A DNA stretch of 64,000 bases from Paracoccus liaowanqingii (GCF_004683865.2 NZ_CP040764.1:1-64000), one strand, 5' to 3'. Shown: positions 44,423-53,484, counted from the first letter of the stretch. Program-made: numbers and translations. The notes: a model not told the origin generated them from the letters alone.

Positions 44423-47400
44423 ATGCACGATCTCGATTCGACCGCCAAGTTCCAGCCCGAAGGCCCCCTTCTGGACCGCCTGATCCGGGATGCCGCGCTG
44501 CCCGCCGACATCCGCGCCCGCATCAGCGCGCGCGCCGCCACTCTGATCCGCCGCATCCGCAGCGAATCGAAGCCCACGATGATGGAGCTGATGCTGGCCG
44601 AATACGGCCTTTCCACCCGCGAGGGCGTGGCGCTGATGTGCCTGGCCGAGGCGATGCTGCGCGTCCCCGACCGCGCCACCATCGACGCGCTGATCGAGGA
44701 CAAGATCGCGCCCTCGGACTGGGGCCGCCATCTGGGCGACAGCTCGTCCAGCATGGTCAATGCCTCCACCTGGGCGCTGATGCTGACGGGCCGCGTGCTG
44801 GACGACAACCAGCCGGGACTGGCGGGCACCCTGCGCGGCGCGATCCGACGGCTTGGCGAGCCTGTGATCCGCACCGCCGTCACCCGCGCCATGCGCGAGA
44901 TGGGGCGGCAGTTCGTGCTGGGCCAGACCATCGATGCCGCGCTGGACCGCGCCCGCGGGCAGGAAGCCAAGGGCTATACCTACAGCTACGACATGCTGGG
45001 CGAGGCCGCGATGACCGCCCATGACGCCGACCGCTACGCGCAGGAATACCGCAAGGCGATCACCGCCATCGCGGGCGCCTGCACCCATGGCTCGGTCGCC
45101 AAGAACCCCGGCATCTCGATCAAGCTGTCGGCCCTGCACCCCCGCTACGAGGTGGCGCAGGAGGCCCGCGTGATGGCCGAACTGGTCCCCGTGGTCCGCG
45201 ACCTGGCCCGCCAGGCCCGCGCCGCGAACATGGGCCTGAACATCGACGCCGAGGAACAGGACCGCCTGGCCCTGTCGCTGAAGGTGATCGCCGCCGTGCT
45301 TCCCGACCCGCAGCTGGCCGGATGGGACGGCTTCGGCGTGGTCGTGCAGGCCTATGGCAAGCGCGCGGGCGCCATGATCGACGCGCTGCACGCAGTGGCC
45401 ACCCAGCACGACCGCCGCATCATGCTGCGGCTGGTCAAGGGCGCCTATTGGGACACCGAGATGAAGCGCGCGCAGGTCGAGGGGCTGCCCGACTTCCCGC
45501 TCTTCACCTCCAAGACGGCCACCGATGTCAGCTATGTCGCGCTGGCGAAGAAGCTTTTGGCCATGACCGACCGGATCTATCCGCAATTCGCCACCCACAA
45601 CGCCCATTCGGTGGCCGCCGTCCTCGAGCTGGCCGGCAATCCCGGCCCCGCCGCCCCGTTCGAGTTCCAGCGCCTGCACGGCATGGGCGAACGCCTGCAC
45701 GACATCGTGCTCAAGGACCACGGCACCGCCTGCCGCATCTACGCCCCCGTCGGCGCGCATCAGGACCTTCTGGCCTATCTGGTCCGCCGGCTGCTGGAAA
45801 ACGGCGCCAATTCCAGCTTCGTCAACCAGATCGTCGATGACGAGGTCGCCCCCGAGGACATCGCCCGCGACCCCTTCGCCGCCCTGGCCGAGGCCCACGC
45901 CCCCGAGGCCCTGCTGCCCCCCCACGCCCTCTACGGCGCGGGCCGCACCAACTCCCAAGGCTTCGACCTGACCGCCGAAGACATCCTCGCCCGGATCTTC
46001 GCCGCCCGCGACACCCGTCCCGAAGACGCCACTCCCCTCCTTCATCTTGGCGAAAATATCCCGGGGGGCCCGGGGGGCTGGCCCCCCGGCGATGCGGCGA
46101 CGCAAGCGATCACCAACCCCGCCACCGGCGAACCCATCGCGCAGGTCACGAACGCCGAAGACACCACCGTCGCCCAGGCCATCACGAATGCCCGCCCCTG
46201 GACCGCCCCCGCGCCCGAGCGCGCCGCGATCCTGCGCCGCGCCGCCGATCTCTACGAGGTCGAGTTCGGCCCGATCTTCGGCATCCTCGCGCGCGAGGCC
46301 GGCAAGACGCTGAACGACGCGGTGGCGGAACTGCGCGAGGCGGTGGACTTCCTGCGCTACTATGCCGTCCAGGGCGAGGGCGACACGCGCGCCCCGCGCG
46401 GGATCATCGCCGCGATCAGCCCGTGGAACTTCCCGCTGGCGATCTTCACCGGCCAGATCGCCGCCGCGCTGATGGCCGGGAATGCCGTCTTGGCAAAGCC
46501 CGCCGAACAGACGCCCCTGATCGCGGCCCATGCCGTGCGCCTGCTGCACCGGGCGGGGGTGCCCGCCCATGCCCTGCAGCTCCTGCCCGGAGAGGGCGGC
46601 ACGGTCGGCGCGGCGCTGACCCGGGACGCGCGCATCAAGGGCGTGGTCTTCACCGGCGGCACCGACACCGCGCGGCTGATCGCCGCCAGCATGGCCGATC
46701 ACATGGCCCCGGGCACGCCGCTGATCGCCGAGACCGGCGGGCTGAACGCGATGATCGTGGACAGCACGGCCCTGCCCGAGCAGGCGGTGCGCGACATCAT
46801 GGCCTCCAGCTTCCGCTCGGCCGGGCAGCGCTGCTCGGCGCTGCGCTGCCTCTACGTGCAGGAGGACGTGGCCCCCCACCTGATCGCGATGATCCAAGGG
46901 GCGATGGGCCAGCTGCGCGTGGGCGATCCCTGGGACCTGTCCACCGATGTGGGCCCGGTGATCGATGCCAACGCGCAGGCGGGCATCCTCGACTATCTCG
47001 CCACGCACCAGGGCCGCATCCTGCATCAGGTCGCGGCCCCCGGAACCGGCCATTTCGTCCCCCCCACCCTGCTGCGCGTCACGGGCATCGAGGATCTGGA
47101 CCGCGAGATCTTCGGCCCCGTCCTCCATGTCGCGACCTACCGCGCCCGCGACCTGGACAAGGTCGTCGCGGCGATCAATGCGCGCGGCTACGGGCTGACC
47201 TTCGGGCTGCACACCCGCATCGACAGCCGCGTGCAGGAGGTGACCCAGGCCATCCACGCGGGCAACATCTACGTGAACCGCAACCAGGTCGGCGCCACGG
47301 TCGGCAGCCAGCCCTTCGGCGGCGAGGGGCTGTCGGGCACCGGCCCCAAGGCGGGCGGGCCGCTCTACCTGCCGCGCTTCTTCGCGCCCGAGCCCGCACA

Positions 47401-47863
47401 GCCCGGCACCGCCTGGACCACCGCCGACACGCCCGCCCGCCTGGCGCAGGCGCTTGGCGCGCCGCCCGCCGCCCCCGCGCCCACCGAGACGCTGATGCCC
47501 GGCCCCACCGGAGAGCTGAACCGGTTGCAGACCCTGTCCCGGGGTCCCGTCCTCTGCCTCGGCCCCGGCCCGGCGGCGGTGGCAGCACAGGTCGCGGCGG
47601 TGACCCGGGGCAAGGGCCAGCCCGTCGCTGCCCAAGGCGGCCTCGACGCTGCGCAGGTGGCCGGGCTGCCCGATCTGGCGGGCGTCCTCTGGTGGGGCGA
47701 CGAGGTCACCGGCCGCGCCTTGGCGCAGGCGCTGGCCGACCGCCCCGGCCCCTTGGTCGCGCTGATCACCGCCCTGCCCGACCGCGCGCATCTCTGCCAC
47801 GAGCGGCATCTCTGCGTCGACACCACCGCCGCCGGGGGCAATGCCGCCCTGCTGGCCGGCTGA
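44423..47863 (+). CDS. putA: Bifunctional proline dehydrogenase / pyrroline-5-carboxylate dehydrogenase
   Basis: A 1146-aa enzyme oxidising proline to glutamate. The FAD-binding proline dehydrogenase barrel runs from about residue 160 to 480 (MLRLVKGAYWDTEMKRAQVE, FATHNAHSV, FEFQRLHGMGE). The aldehyde dehydrogenase domain has ISPWNFPLAIFTGQIAAAL, Glu in IAETGGLNAM and catalytic Cys804 in SAGQRCSALR. It lacks the N-terminal ribbon-helix-helix of PutA repressors, consistent with control by the Lrp-type regulator. Between the domains, residues about 538-558 (LLHLGENIPGGPGGWPPGDA) are encoded by a palindromic element. The C-terminal ~170 residues resemble the conserved PutA tail domain. Confidence 0.95.
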   Translation: MHDLDSTAKFQPEGPLLDRLIRDAALPADIRARISARAATLIRRIRSESKPTMMELMLAEYGLSTREGVALMCLAEAMLRVPDRATIDALIEDKIAPSDWGRHLGDSSSSMVNASTWALMLTGRVLDDNQPGLAGTLRGAIRRLGEPVIRTAVTRAMREMGRQFVLGQTIDAALDRARGQEAKGYTYSYDMLGEAAMTAHDADRYAQEYRKAITAIAGACTHGSVAKNPGISIKLSALHPRYEVAQEARVMAELVPVVRDLARQARAANMGLNIDAEEQDRLALSLKVIAAVLPDPQLAGWDGFGVVVQAYGKRAGAMIDALHAVATQHDRRIMLRLVKGAYWDTEMKRAQVEGLPDFPLFTSKTATDVSYVALAKKLLAMTDRIYPQFATHNAHSVAAVLELAGNPGPAAPFEFQRLHGMGERLHDIVLKDHGTACRIYAPVGAHQDLLAYLVRRLLENGANSSFVNQIVDDEVAPEDIARDPFAALAEAHAPEALLPPHALYGAGRTNSQGFDLTAEDILARIFAARDTRPEDATPLLHLGENIPGGPGGWPPGDAATQAITNPATGEPIAQVTNAEDTTVAQAITNARPWTAPAPERAAILRRAADLYEVEFGPIFGILAREAGKTLNDAVAELREAVDFLRYYAVQGEGDTRAPRGIIAAISPWNFPLAIFTGQIAAALMAGNAVLAKPAEQTPLIAAHAVRLLHRAGVPAHALQLLPGEGGTVGAALTRDARIKGVVFTGGTDTARLIAASMADHMAPGTPLIAETGGLNAMIVDSTALPEQAVRDIMASSFRSAGQRCSALRCLYVQEDVAPHLIAMIQGAMGQLRVGDPWDLSTDVGPVIDANAQAGILDYLATHQGRILHQVAAPGTGHFVPPTLLRVTGIEDLDREIFGPVLHVATYRARDLDKVVAAINARGYGLTFGLHTRIDSRVQEVTQAIHAGNIYVNRNQVGATVGSQPFGGEGLSGTGPKAGGPLYLPRFFAPEPAQPGTAWTTADTPARLAQALGAPPAAPAPTETLMPGPTGELNRLQTLSRGPVLCLGPGPAAVAAQVAAVTRGKGQPVAAQGGLDAAQVAGLPDLAGVLWWGDEVTGRALAQALADRPGPLVALITALPDRAHLCHERHLCVDTTAAGGNAALLAG
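46040..46089. repeat. In-frame palindromic element inside putA
   Basis: A pyrimidine-rich lead (CTTCATCTTGGCGAAAATATCC) is followed by a G/C palindrome in which CCGGGGGG (46070-46077) pairs with CCCCCCGG (46082-46089) around CTGG. It resembles gene-end sequences of this group, such as 15901-15925 here. It is translated as a Gly/Pro-rich linker between the two catalytic domains. Confidence 0.6.
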
Positions 47864-47892
47864 CGCGTCATCCCGCCACCCTTGTCATCGCA

Positions 47893-47925
47893 GCGCCCCC
47901 GGTCCATCAACAGGACCGGGGGCGC
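47893..47925 (+). terminator. Strong hairpin terminator after putA
   Basis: GCGCCCCCGGTCC (47893-47905) pairs perfectly with GGACCGGGGGCGC (47913-47925), a 13-bp stem with a 7-nt loop, 30 nt after the putA stop and 16 nt before selC. The T tract downstream is weak (GTGCGTTCTT). Confidence 0.75.
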
Positions 47926-47940
47926 GTGCGTTCTTGGTGC

Positions 47941-48036
47941 GGAAGGGATTCGTCCCCGGTGGGGCGGCCGGACTTCAACTCCGGTTGGGGCAGCGAGCCT
48001 GTCCCGGGTGGGTTCGACTCCCATTCCCTTCCGCCA
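47941..48036 (+). tRNA. selC: Selenocysteine tRNA (anticodon UCA)
   Basis: The 96-nt gene has an 8-bp acceptor stem, GGAAGGGA (47941-47948) with TCCCTTCC (48025-48032), discriminator G and encoded CCA. The anticodon stem CCGGA/TCCGG encloses the loop CTTCAAC, with UCA at 47975-47977. A long extra arm (TTGGGGCAGCGAGCCTGTCCC) and the T-arm GGTTCGACTCC follow. The layout is close to E. coli selC, including TGGGG after the anticodon stem. It decodes UGA in fdnG with SelB and is the Ser-to-Sec substrate of SelA. Confidence 0.96.
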
Positions 48037-48091
48037 GTCTTCCGACCGCGATCAGGCATGGTCCGAAGGCGCGATCGCGTCAAAGGTCAAC

Positions 48092-48460
48092 TCAGCACTG
48101 AGCGACCGGCTCCGCCAACCCCGCCAGATCCAGCCCCCGCGCCGTCGGCGGCTGCCAGGTCGGAGAGCTGCCCGTCGCCCCCTGGATGTTCGTCCCCAGC
48201 TGAGACCCCCCGGTCCCCCCGCTCCACCCCGTCGTCCCGGTATTCTCGGGCGCGGTCGCATCCTCGGAGGGATCGGGCTGGTTCGCCGGCTCCGCCATGG
48301 TGTCGGCGGCAGGGCAGGTGCCGGCCTCGCTGAGACGGTCTTGGCTCACTGCTGGTACGGGAGTCTCGCTCCTTGTGACCTGAGCTTGCACGCTGCCCAC
48401 AAGCCCTGCAACGATGAATGGGCATGAAACCAACACCCTGCGGAAAAAACCCTTTGTCAT
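48092..48460 (-). CDS. Secreted Gly/Pro/Thr-rich protein of unknown function
   Basis: A 122-aa protein with a signal peptide (MTKGFFRRVLVSCPFIVAGL, cleavage likely after SVQA). The mature part is low-complexity and acidic (PANQPDPSEDATAPENTGTT), then a Gly-rich stretch (GWSGGTGGSQLGTN), and ends SPTWQPPTARGLDLAGLAEP with a terminal Cys. The start at 48460 has GTGAGG upstream; a GTG at 48472 is an alternative. The family is not recognised. Confidence 0.65.
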   Translation of the reverse strand: MTKGFFRRVLVSCPFIVAGLVGSVQAQVTRSETPVPAVSQDRLSEAGTCPAADTMAEPANQPDPSEDATAPENTGTTGWSGGTGGSQLGTNIQGATGSSPTWQPPTARGLDLAGLAEPVAQC

Positions 48461-48541
48461 CGCGTGCCTCACTTTTTGAAAGAAACCGAACGTGAGGTCG
48501 CCTGCCTCAGTTCCCGTCGCCCATTTTGCAGGCTTGAGTTT

Positions 48542-49684
48542 TCACGTCGCGATCACCTTCGGTAGATCAAGACGAGGATCCTCAAGTTCAGAGGTGACAT
48601 CAACCAACCTGACATTCGACATTCGCCCTGTGTAGAGAATTGCGCAAATGGGCAGTCGCTGCTGCGGCCGGACAGGTTTGCGCGTCCCGATCTGGCGAAG
48701 CTGCCGAACCTCTACGCCTTGCGGTGCAGTCCCGGTCATATCATACCGGCGTTTACCTTCGGCTTTTGGCAATCCGGTGAAACTCAGCATAGACAAGAGA
48801 AAGCGGTATTTCGGTTCGGCCATTCCGGGCTGCAAACTATCGGTCTGATACCAGTCATCGTCCACCTTGATATAGCAATTACAGATATCTTCGGTACAGA
48901 CGTAGCGAACAGCCAGCAACGCCCCATCCTCTATGTCAAAGGATAAAACTGCTTTTCCAAGATCAGCCCCAGTCTCGTTGTACATATGATTATGGAAGGT
49001 TTGGAGCGTGGCACCAGCCAGAGAGGACGGGTTGAGCATCTGAGCTGAAGCCCAATTCCGATCGTCTAAGGCCCCCGGCAGTTGCTGCCGCACGGATGGT
49101 TTCTTCACATGGTCCGCGATCTTTTGGGCGACAAGTTCGGCAGCCAGCGTCGTAAACACAGGTCTTTGATAATGAGCGAAATCGCTGTAGACGCCGGATA
49201 CGTCATGAATATCTCGGCCAAAACGTTGCATCAGGTTGGCATTCACGTCCACCACCGGAAGGTCATAGTAATGCGCGAGGTAGTGCATGCCTCCGTGAAG
49301 GACATTGACAGCGTTGCGATGGACACCAGTCTTTGTTGCGAAAATTACGGGAACTACAACAATAGCTGGATTGACCGTACGGGCGAAGCGAATGGCACCT
49401 TCCATAGCCTGACACCAAGTTTCGAACCCTGCCATATCTCGGGAAAACAAGCTGGTATCATTCAGCGTATACTCGACGAGAAGAAGATCAGCGCTTTCGA
49501 GAAGATTCCTATTATCGAGAAGATTCAACAGACCCATCTGTATGGTCGTATTGCCAATCGCGAGATTGGCCGACATGTTTAGATTTATCCCATGATGCAA
49601 AAGGCACTCTGGAAGCTGGGTCAACCATCCGGGACGCATGACGGTGTTGGAACCACCGATTGCCAAAGCTGTCATCTGTCTCAT
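48542..49684 (-). CDS. SGNH/GDSL-type hydrolase, likely polysaccharide-related
   Basis: A 380-aa protein. SGNH catalytic blocks are visible: AIGGSN (Ser) at the N-terminus, LVEYTLND (block with Asn) and SDFAHYQRP (Asp-x-x-His). Such enzymes add or remove acyl groups on glycans. Codon use is AT-richer than neighbours, suggesting recent transfer together with the disrupted gene upstream. The start is uncertain: 49684 and 49675 are both near the first motif and neither has a strong ribosome-binding site. The gene lies just past two tandem terminator-like hairpins. Confidence 0.7.
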   Translation of the reverse strand: MRQMTALAIGGSNTVMRPGWLTQLPECLLHHGINLNMSANLAIGNTTIQMGLLNLLDNRNLLESADLLLVEYTLNDTSLFSRDMAGFETWCQAMEGAIRFARTVNPAIVVVPVIFATKTGVHRNAVNVLHGGMHYLAHYYDLPVVDVNANLMQRFGRDIHDVSGVYSDFAHYQRPVFTTLAAELVAQKIADHVKKPSVRQQLPGALDDRNWASAQMLNPSSLAGATLQTFHNHMYNETGADLGKAVLSFDIEDGALLAVRYVCTEDICNCYIKVDDDWYQTDSLQPGMAEPKYRFLLSMLSFTGLPKAEGKRRYDMTGTAPQGVEVRQLRQIGTRKPVRPQQRLPICAILYTGRMSNVRLVDVTSELEDPRLDLPKVIAT

Positions 49685-49692
49685 CTGGCACC

Positions 49693-49754
49693 CGCAAAAA
49701 ATAGCGCCGCAGGGCTGCGGCAAAAGCAAAATGGTGGCGCCCAAAGGCGCCACC
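49693..49754 (-). terminator. Two tandem hairpin terminators
   Basis: Read on the minus strand, GGTGGCGCC-TTTG-GGCGCCACC (49733-49754) is followed by ATTTTGCTTTTG. Then GCCGCA-GCCC-TGCGGC (49706-49721) is followed by GCTATTTTTTG. Both fit intrinsic termination after the disrupted pyruvyl transferase-like gene ending at 49761. Confidence 0.8.
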
Positions 49755-50505
49755 TTATTGTTATTCGGCTGAGACAGGCTCGGGCTTGGCATCCACCGGT
49801 GCAGGATTCGCCAAATTTTCCAGATATGCTACGGGCTTCAACTTAGCACCCCGCAGGAACTCCAAGTACCGACCGACCTTCATTTTGCGATGCGCGTCAT
49901 AGGCAGCACCGTCGAACTTAATGGCCTCTTTCAGAGAGGTTCGCGTGATCGGGAAAGTCAGATCGGCTGCACGAAGGAAGGGCACGCCGGTCTCGCGGCA
50001 CATCTCTTCGGTGCGGGTATCGATGGTCACGGTGCAAGCCATGCGCTCGGCTTGGATGCCGAGTTGCGCACCGTGGAAGCGCGGGCCGATCAGCAAGTCA
50101 TGGCGGCGCAATTCGTCCATCCACGCGGTCACGTCATAGTAGGACCGTGCATAGTTCAGCGCCCACTGCTTGAACTCGTCCATCGTGTAATGAGGAACGG
50201 TGTGCTTGTGGATGCGGTCCAGCTTGTCCGGTTCGATCCCATCAAAATCCCCGCGCGAAATACGGATCATCGCGCCCATCGACTGCACGATGTAGCAACC
50301 CGGAAACTGCGGATCCATCATCAGCGAGATCAACTGCTGCTCGATCTTGCGCGTATCACGCCAGCTTTCGTGCCCACCCGCTACGGCAACCCGACGCGGC
50401 AGCGGACTGGATGCCCATTGTTTGGCGATCCGCATGCCAAGGTCCGGGTTTGGATTCATAAAATGGGACGGGCATCCACCTGCGACCGTCTCGACACCAG
50501 TAATA

Positions 50506-51659
50506 CCAACGGCCCTAAGCACTGACCCCTTTTGCGTATTCACGCGTGGCAATCGATCGGACGCGCTCGGGGTCGTTTGCGAAGGCGTTCCATGCGCTGC
50601 AGCATCGGTCGACAATGTCTGCGTAGGTGTCAAAGACGGTGATGGCGAGGCAGTTTGCGCGCAGATAGGCCCAGATGTTCTCAACCGGATTCAGCTCTGG
50701 CGCATAGGGCGGAAGCGTCACGATGGTGATGTTGTCGGGGATGCGCAGAGCGCTGGAGTTATGCCAGCCGGCGCCGTCCATCACGAGCACGGCATGGGCG
50801 CCCGACGCGACGGTTTTCGCGATTTCAGCGAGATGAGCGTTCATGGCCGAGGTATCGGCACGTGGCATGACAAGTGCCGCGGTCGTGGCGCGCGATGGAC
50901 AGACGGCGCCGAAGATATAGGCCCATTTGTAGCGGGTGTCGCGCGGCGCACGAGGCCGGGTTCCGCACTCGGCCCAGGTCCGGGTGAGCGTCCCCTGTTG
51001 ACCTACGCGTGCTTCATCCTGAAACCACACCTCCAATGGCTTCCCGTGCGCCGTCTCCGGCAGGGCGGCCTTTACCGTAGCGGCAAAGTTTTTTTAAATG
51101 CCTCCTGTGCCAACGGGTCGGATTTGGGGTGCTGTGGGCGCACTGAAAGGCGGCGGAAGCCAAGGGCTGCCAGCTGCTTGCCGACCGTCCGCTCGTGCAT
51201 GACCACGCCGAAGCGATCTTCGATCTTGCGCTTGAGATCGACGCAGCGCCAGCGGACCACCCCATCGGCCTCAAGGTCAGGCCCTTCACGGACCATCCGG
51301 GCAAGTTCCGCTTTCTGCTCAGAGTTCAGGAGCGGCGTCGGGCCTGCCCAATACCGGTTCGACAGACCGGTGATCCCCTCGGCGTTGTAGCGATGAACCC
51401 AATCGCGCAGGGTCTGCCGGTCCATGCCGCAGGCCTCCGCCGCCGTCTTGCGATCCGCGCCCTCCAGAACAAGAGCGATCGCCAAAATCCGCCGCACCGC
51501 TTTTGCATCCTTTGTGCGCGCCGCCGCCGCCCGAAGCTCACTTGTCGACATATCCGTTCGAGTGATCTCAATCGCCATCAGAACCTCCATCTCTTGATGG
51601 CAATGATTCAGATTTTCAGGTCGAAGGGAATCCCGTGAGTCAGAGCTTAGGGCTGTTGG
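50506..51659. mobile_element. Complete IS630-family insertion sequence
   Basis: The 1154-bp element is bounded by imperfect inverted repeats: CCAACGGCCCTAAGCACTGA at the left and, reading inward from the right, CCAACAGCCCTAAGCTCTGA. TA dinucleotides flank both ends (50504-50505 and 51660-51661), the usual IS630/Tc1 target. It encodes one transposase in two frames. It interrupts the pyruvyl transferase-like gene. Confidence 0.93.
50515..51578 (-). CDS. IS630-family transposase made by -1 frameshifting
   Basis: The first frame starts at 51578 after GGAGG and contains a helix-turn-helix (DRKTAAEACGMDRQTLRDWV) and a second DNA-binding part, ending at 51072. The catalytic frame carries the DDE residues in WFQDEARVGQ, VLVMDGAGWH and PELNPVENIW and ends at 50515 (TAG inside the left inverted repeat). 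Seven A on the minus strand (51089-51095) form the slip site. A -1 shift there joins EAFKK to NFAATVKAALPETAHG and the DDE domain, giving about 354 aa. Confidence 0.93.
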
Positions 51660-52134
51660 TATAAGCTTGTGGATCTGCTCGGTCGTATACGGACCACGGG
51701 TATAGATGTTCTGGATACCATGACGGCGCCCGTTCTCGATCAGCGCGTCCAGCCAGGCACGCGTACCGTCGGAGAGTTCAACATCAGCGCCAAACTCACG
51801 CGATTGCGCGCCCAAACCGATGGCAATGACCGGGACAGTCACCTCGGAAACGTTCTTCGCCAGACCACCGAGATCAGTGTGCTTACCCAGCTGATTGGCG
51901 CAGGGAATGACGACGATGTCGCACTTTTCGCTCAGAACGGCTCCCTTGGTGTGCCAAGGAAAATATTGGATCGTGCCATCCAGCTGGGTCTTGACCGCAT
52001 GGACGAAGGCCAAGTTTCCGTTGTTGTGCCCCACCTTGCGATAGAGCGTTTCGAAATCCGAAGTTGCGTACATTCCGCAATCCGGGCTTTCCCAAAGCAG
52101 GCCGATTCTCATATTTTGTTCCTTTTAGGGTTCT

Positions 52135-53484
52135 TCAGTCAACACGCGCTGGACGGCGCCGCTCAGGATGCCGCCTTGCTTCTTCTGTCCCACACGCCAC
52201 CCGCCATTCCTCCATGAACCCCGCCATATCCAGCGGCGGGGCGATCAGGGCGATGTGCTGGGCCAGGATCTCGGGGCGGTCGTGGACCGACAGGATCGCT
52301 GAGGCGAGGGCGTCGGGGTCTCCGACGGGGAACTGGACGCCCCATCCGGCGGTCTTCTCGGCCATCCCGCCGATATCCGAGGCGATCATCGGCGTGCCCG
52401 CGGCGCGGGCCTCCTGAATGACCACCGGGGAATTCTCCCACCAGACCGAGGGGATCACGATCCAGCCGAAGCGGCGCATGATCGCGATGCAGTCCTGGGG
52501 CCGGTAGCGGCCGCGGAAGCGCACCCAATCGGGCGGCGTCAGCGCGGGCCAGAGCGCGGCGAACCCCTCGGCGGTAACGCCGTAGATCTCCAGCGAGATC
52601 GGCGCCAGCGGGGCGGTCGGCACCGCCGCCCTTGGCGCGGACCGGGCCGACGCCTTGGCGGGTGCGGCGACGGGCGGGGCCACGTCCTGCGCGCGCATCT
52701 GGGCGTCGATCTCCTGCGTGGCGCGGATCAGCACGTCCAGACCCTTGGTCGGCGTCGCCTGCCCGAAGAAGGCGAAGCGGCGCGACCGGCGGGTCAGGTC
52801 GGCCTGGGACTGCACCGGGGGCGCGTCGCCTTGGTCCAGCCCGTTCTCGATCACGCCCACCCGGCCCGGCGCGGTGCCCCAGGCCTCGAAGCGGTCGGCC
52901 ATGAACTGGCTGGGCGACAGCAGCACGTCGAACAGGTCCAGCATGCCCGCCATGCGCGCGCGGCGCAGCATGAAGTCGGCGGGCGAGCGCTTGAGGCAGG
53001 CCGCGCAGGCCACGTCAGACGCGGCATGGCACAGCTCGCCGCTGGTCTTCACCATCTGGCCGTGATTGGCGCAGATCGCGGTCATCTCGTGCAGGGTGCA
53101 GATCATCTGCGCCTGCGGGCGGGCGGCGCGCAACCGGCGCAGGGTACCCGCGCCGATGTTCCAGAAATGGTGGAAGTGATAGACGTCCCCCTCCAGCGCC
53201 AGCAGGAAGTCCAAGAGCCAGTCCTCGGTCTCGATCCGGGGATGCTCCATCACGAAGGCGTCCATCCCCAGACCGCGCAGGCAGAAGTCGCGGTCCGAGA
53301 AGGACAGCACCCGCTGCGCCGGGCCGAAGAAACGCGCGCCATCCTCGGGGCCGATGGTCGAGCCCACGAAATACACGTCCTCGCCGCCCGCCAGCATGTG
53401 CTGGAACTGGCGATGAGCCGCGACCTCGCCGCCGCCATAGCGCAGCGCCGGATGCGAATGAGAGATGATCACCGTGCGGGTCAT
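52135..53484 (-). CDS. GT4-family glycosyltransferase
   Basis: A 449-aa GT-B enzyme. The N-terminal domain opens ISHSHPALRYGGGEVAAHRQ. A cysteine-rich insertion (CHAASDVACAACLKRSPADF) resembles that of other bacterial GT4 proteins. The C-terminal half has FAFFGQATPTKGLDVLIRA and the nucleotide-sugar site WENSPVVIQEARAAGTPMIA with the EX7E-type pair. A disordered Ala/Pro insertion (about residues 265-295) lies between them. It overlaps the following unknown gene by 4 nt. Confidence 0.88.
   Translation of the reverse strand: MTRTVIISHSHPALRYGGGEVAAHRQFQHMLAGGEDVYFVGSTIGPEDGARFFGPAQRVLSFSDRDFCLRGLGMDAFVMEHPRIETEDWLLDFLLALEGDVYHFHHFWNIGAGTLRRLRAARPQAQMICTLHEMTAICANHGQMVKTSGELCHAASDVACAACLKRSPADFMLRRARMAGMLDLFDVLLSPSQFMADRFEAWGTAPGRVGVIENGLDQGDAPPVQSQADLTRRSRRFAFFGQATPTKGLDVLIRATQEIDAQMRAQDVAPPVAAPAKASARSAPRAAVPTAPLAPISLEIYGVTAEGFAALWPALTPPDWVRFRGRYRPQDCIAIMRRFGWIVIPSVWWENSPVVIQEARAAGTPMIASDIGGMAEKTAGWGVQFPVGDPDALASAILSVHDRPEILAQHIALIAPPLDMAGFMEEWRVACGTEEARRHPERRRPARVD

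Larger units (their letters stand above)
49761..52112 (-). pseudogene. Polysaccharide pyruvyl transferase-family gene disrupted by an IS630-type element
   Basis: The N-terminal part (from 52112, MRIGLLWESPDCGMYATSDF, about 150 aa) ends at the insertion near 51660. The C-terminal part resumes at about 50505 with GVETVAGGCPSHFMNPNPDL and RHDLLIGPRFHGAQLG, both typical of the family, and stops at 49761. These enzymes transfer pyruvate to sugar residues of exopolysaccharides. Removing the element plus duplicated target bases can restore one frame of about 400 codons (reads ...QIHKL-ITGVETVAGG...). The gene is AT-richer than its neighbours. Confidence 0.85.

Noticed and set aside
44318..47809. 1163-aa open frame antisense to putA
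   Set aside because: It mirrors putA, which has full domain and active-site evidence. High-GC codon bias keeps the antisense frame open; the translation is low-complexity and matches no family.
47893..48036. Ordinary serine or suppressor tRNA reading of the 47.9-kb tRNA
   Set aside because: The 8-bp acceptor stem, UCA anticodon and very long extra arm are specific to selenocysteine tRNA.
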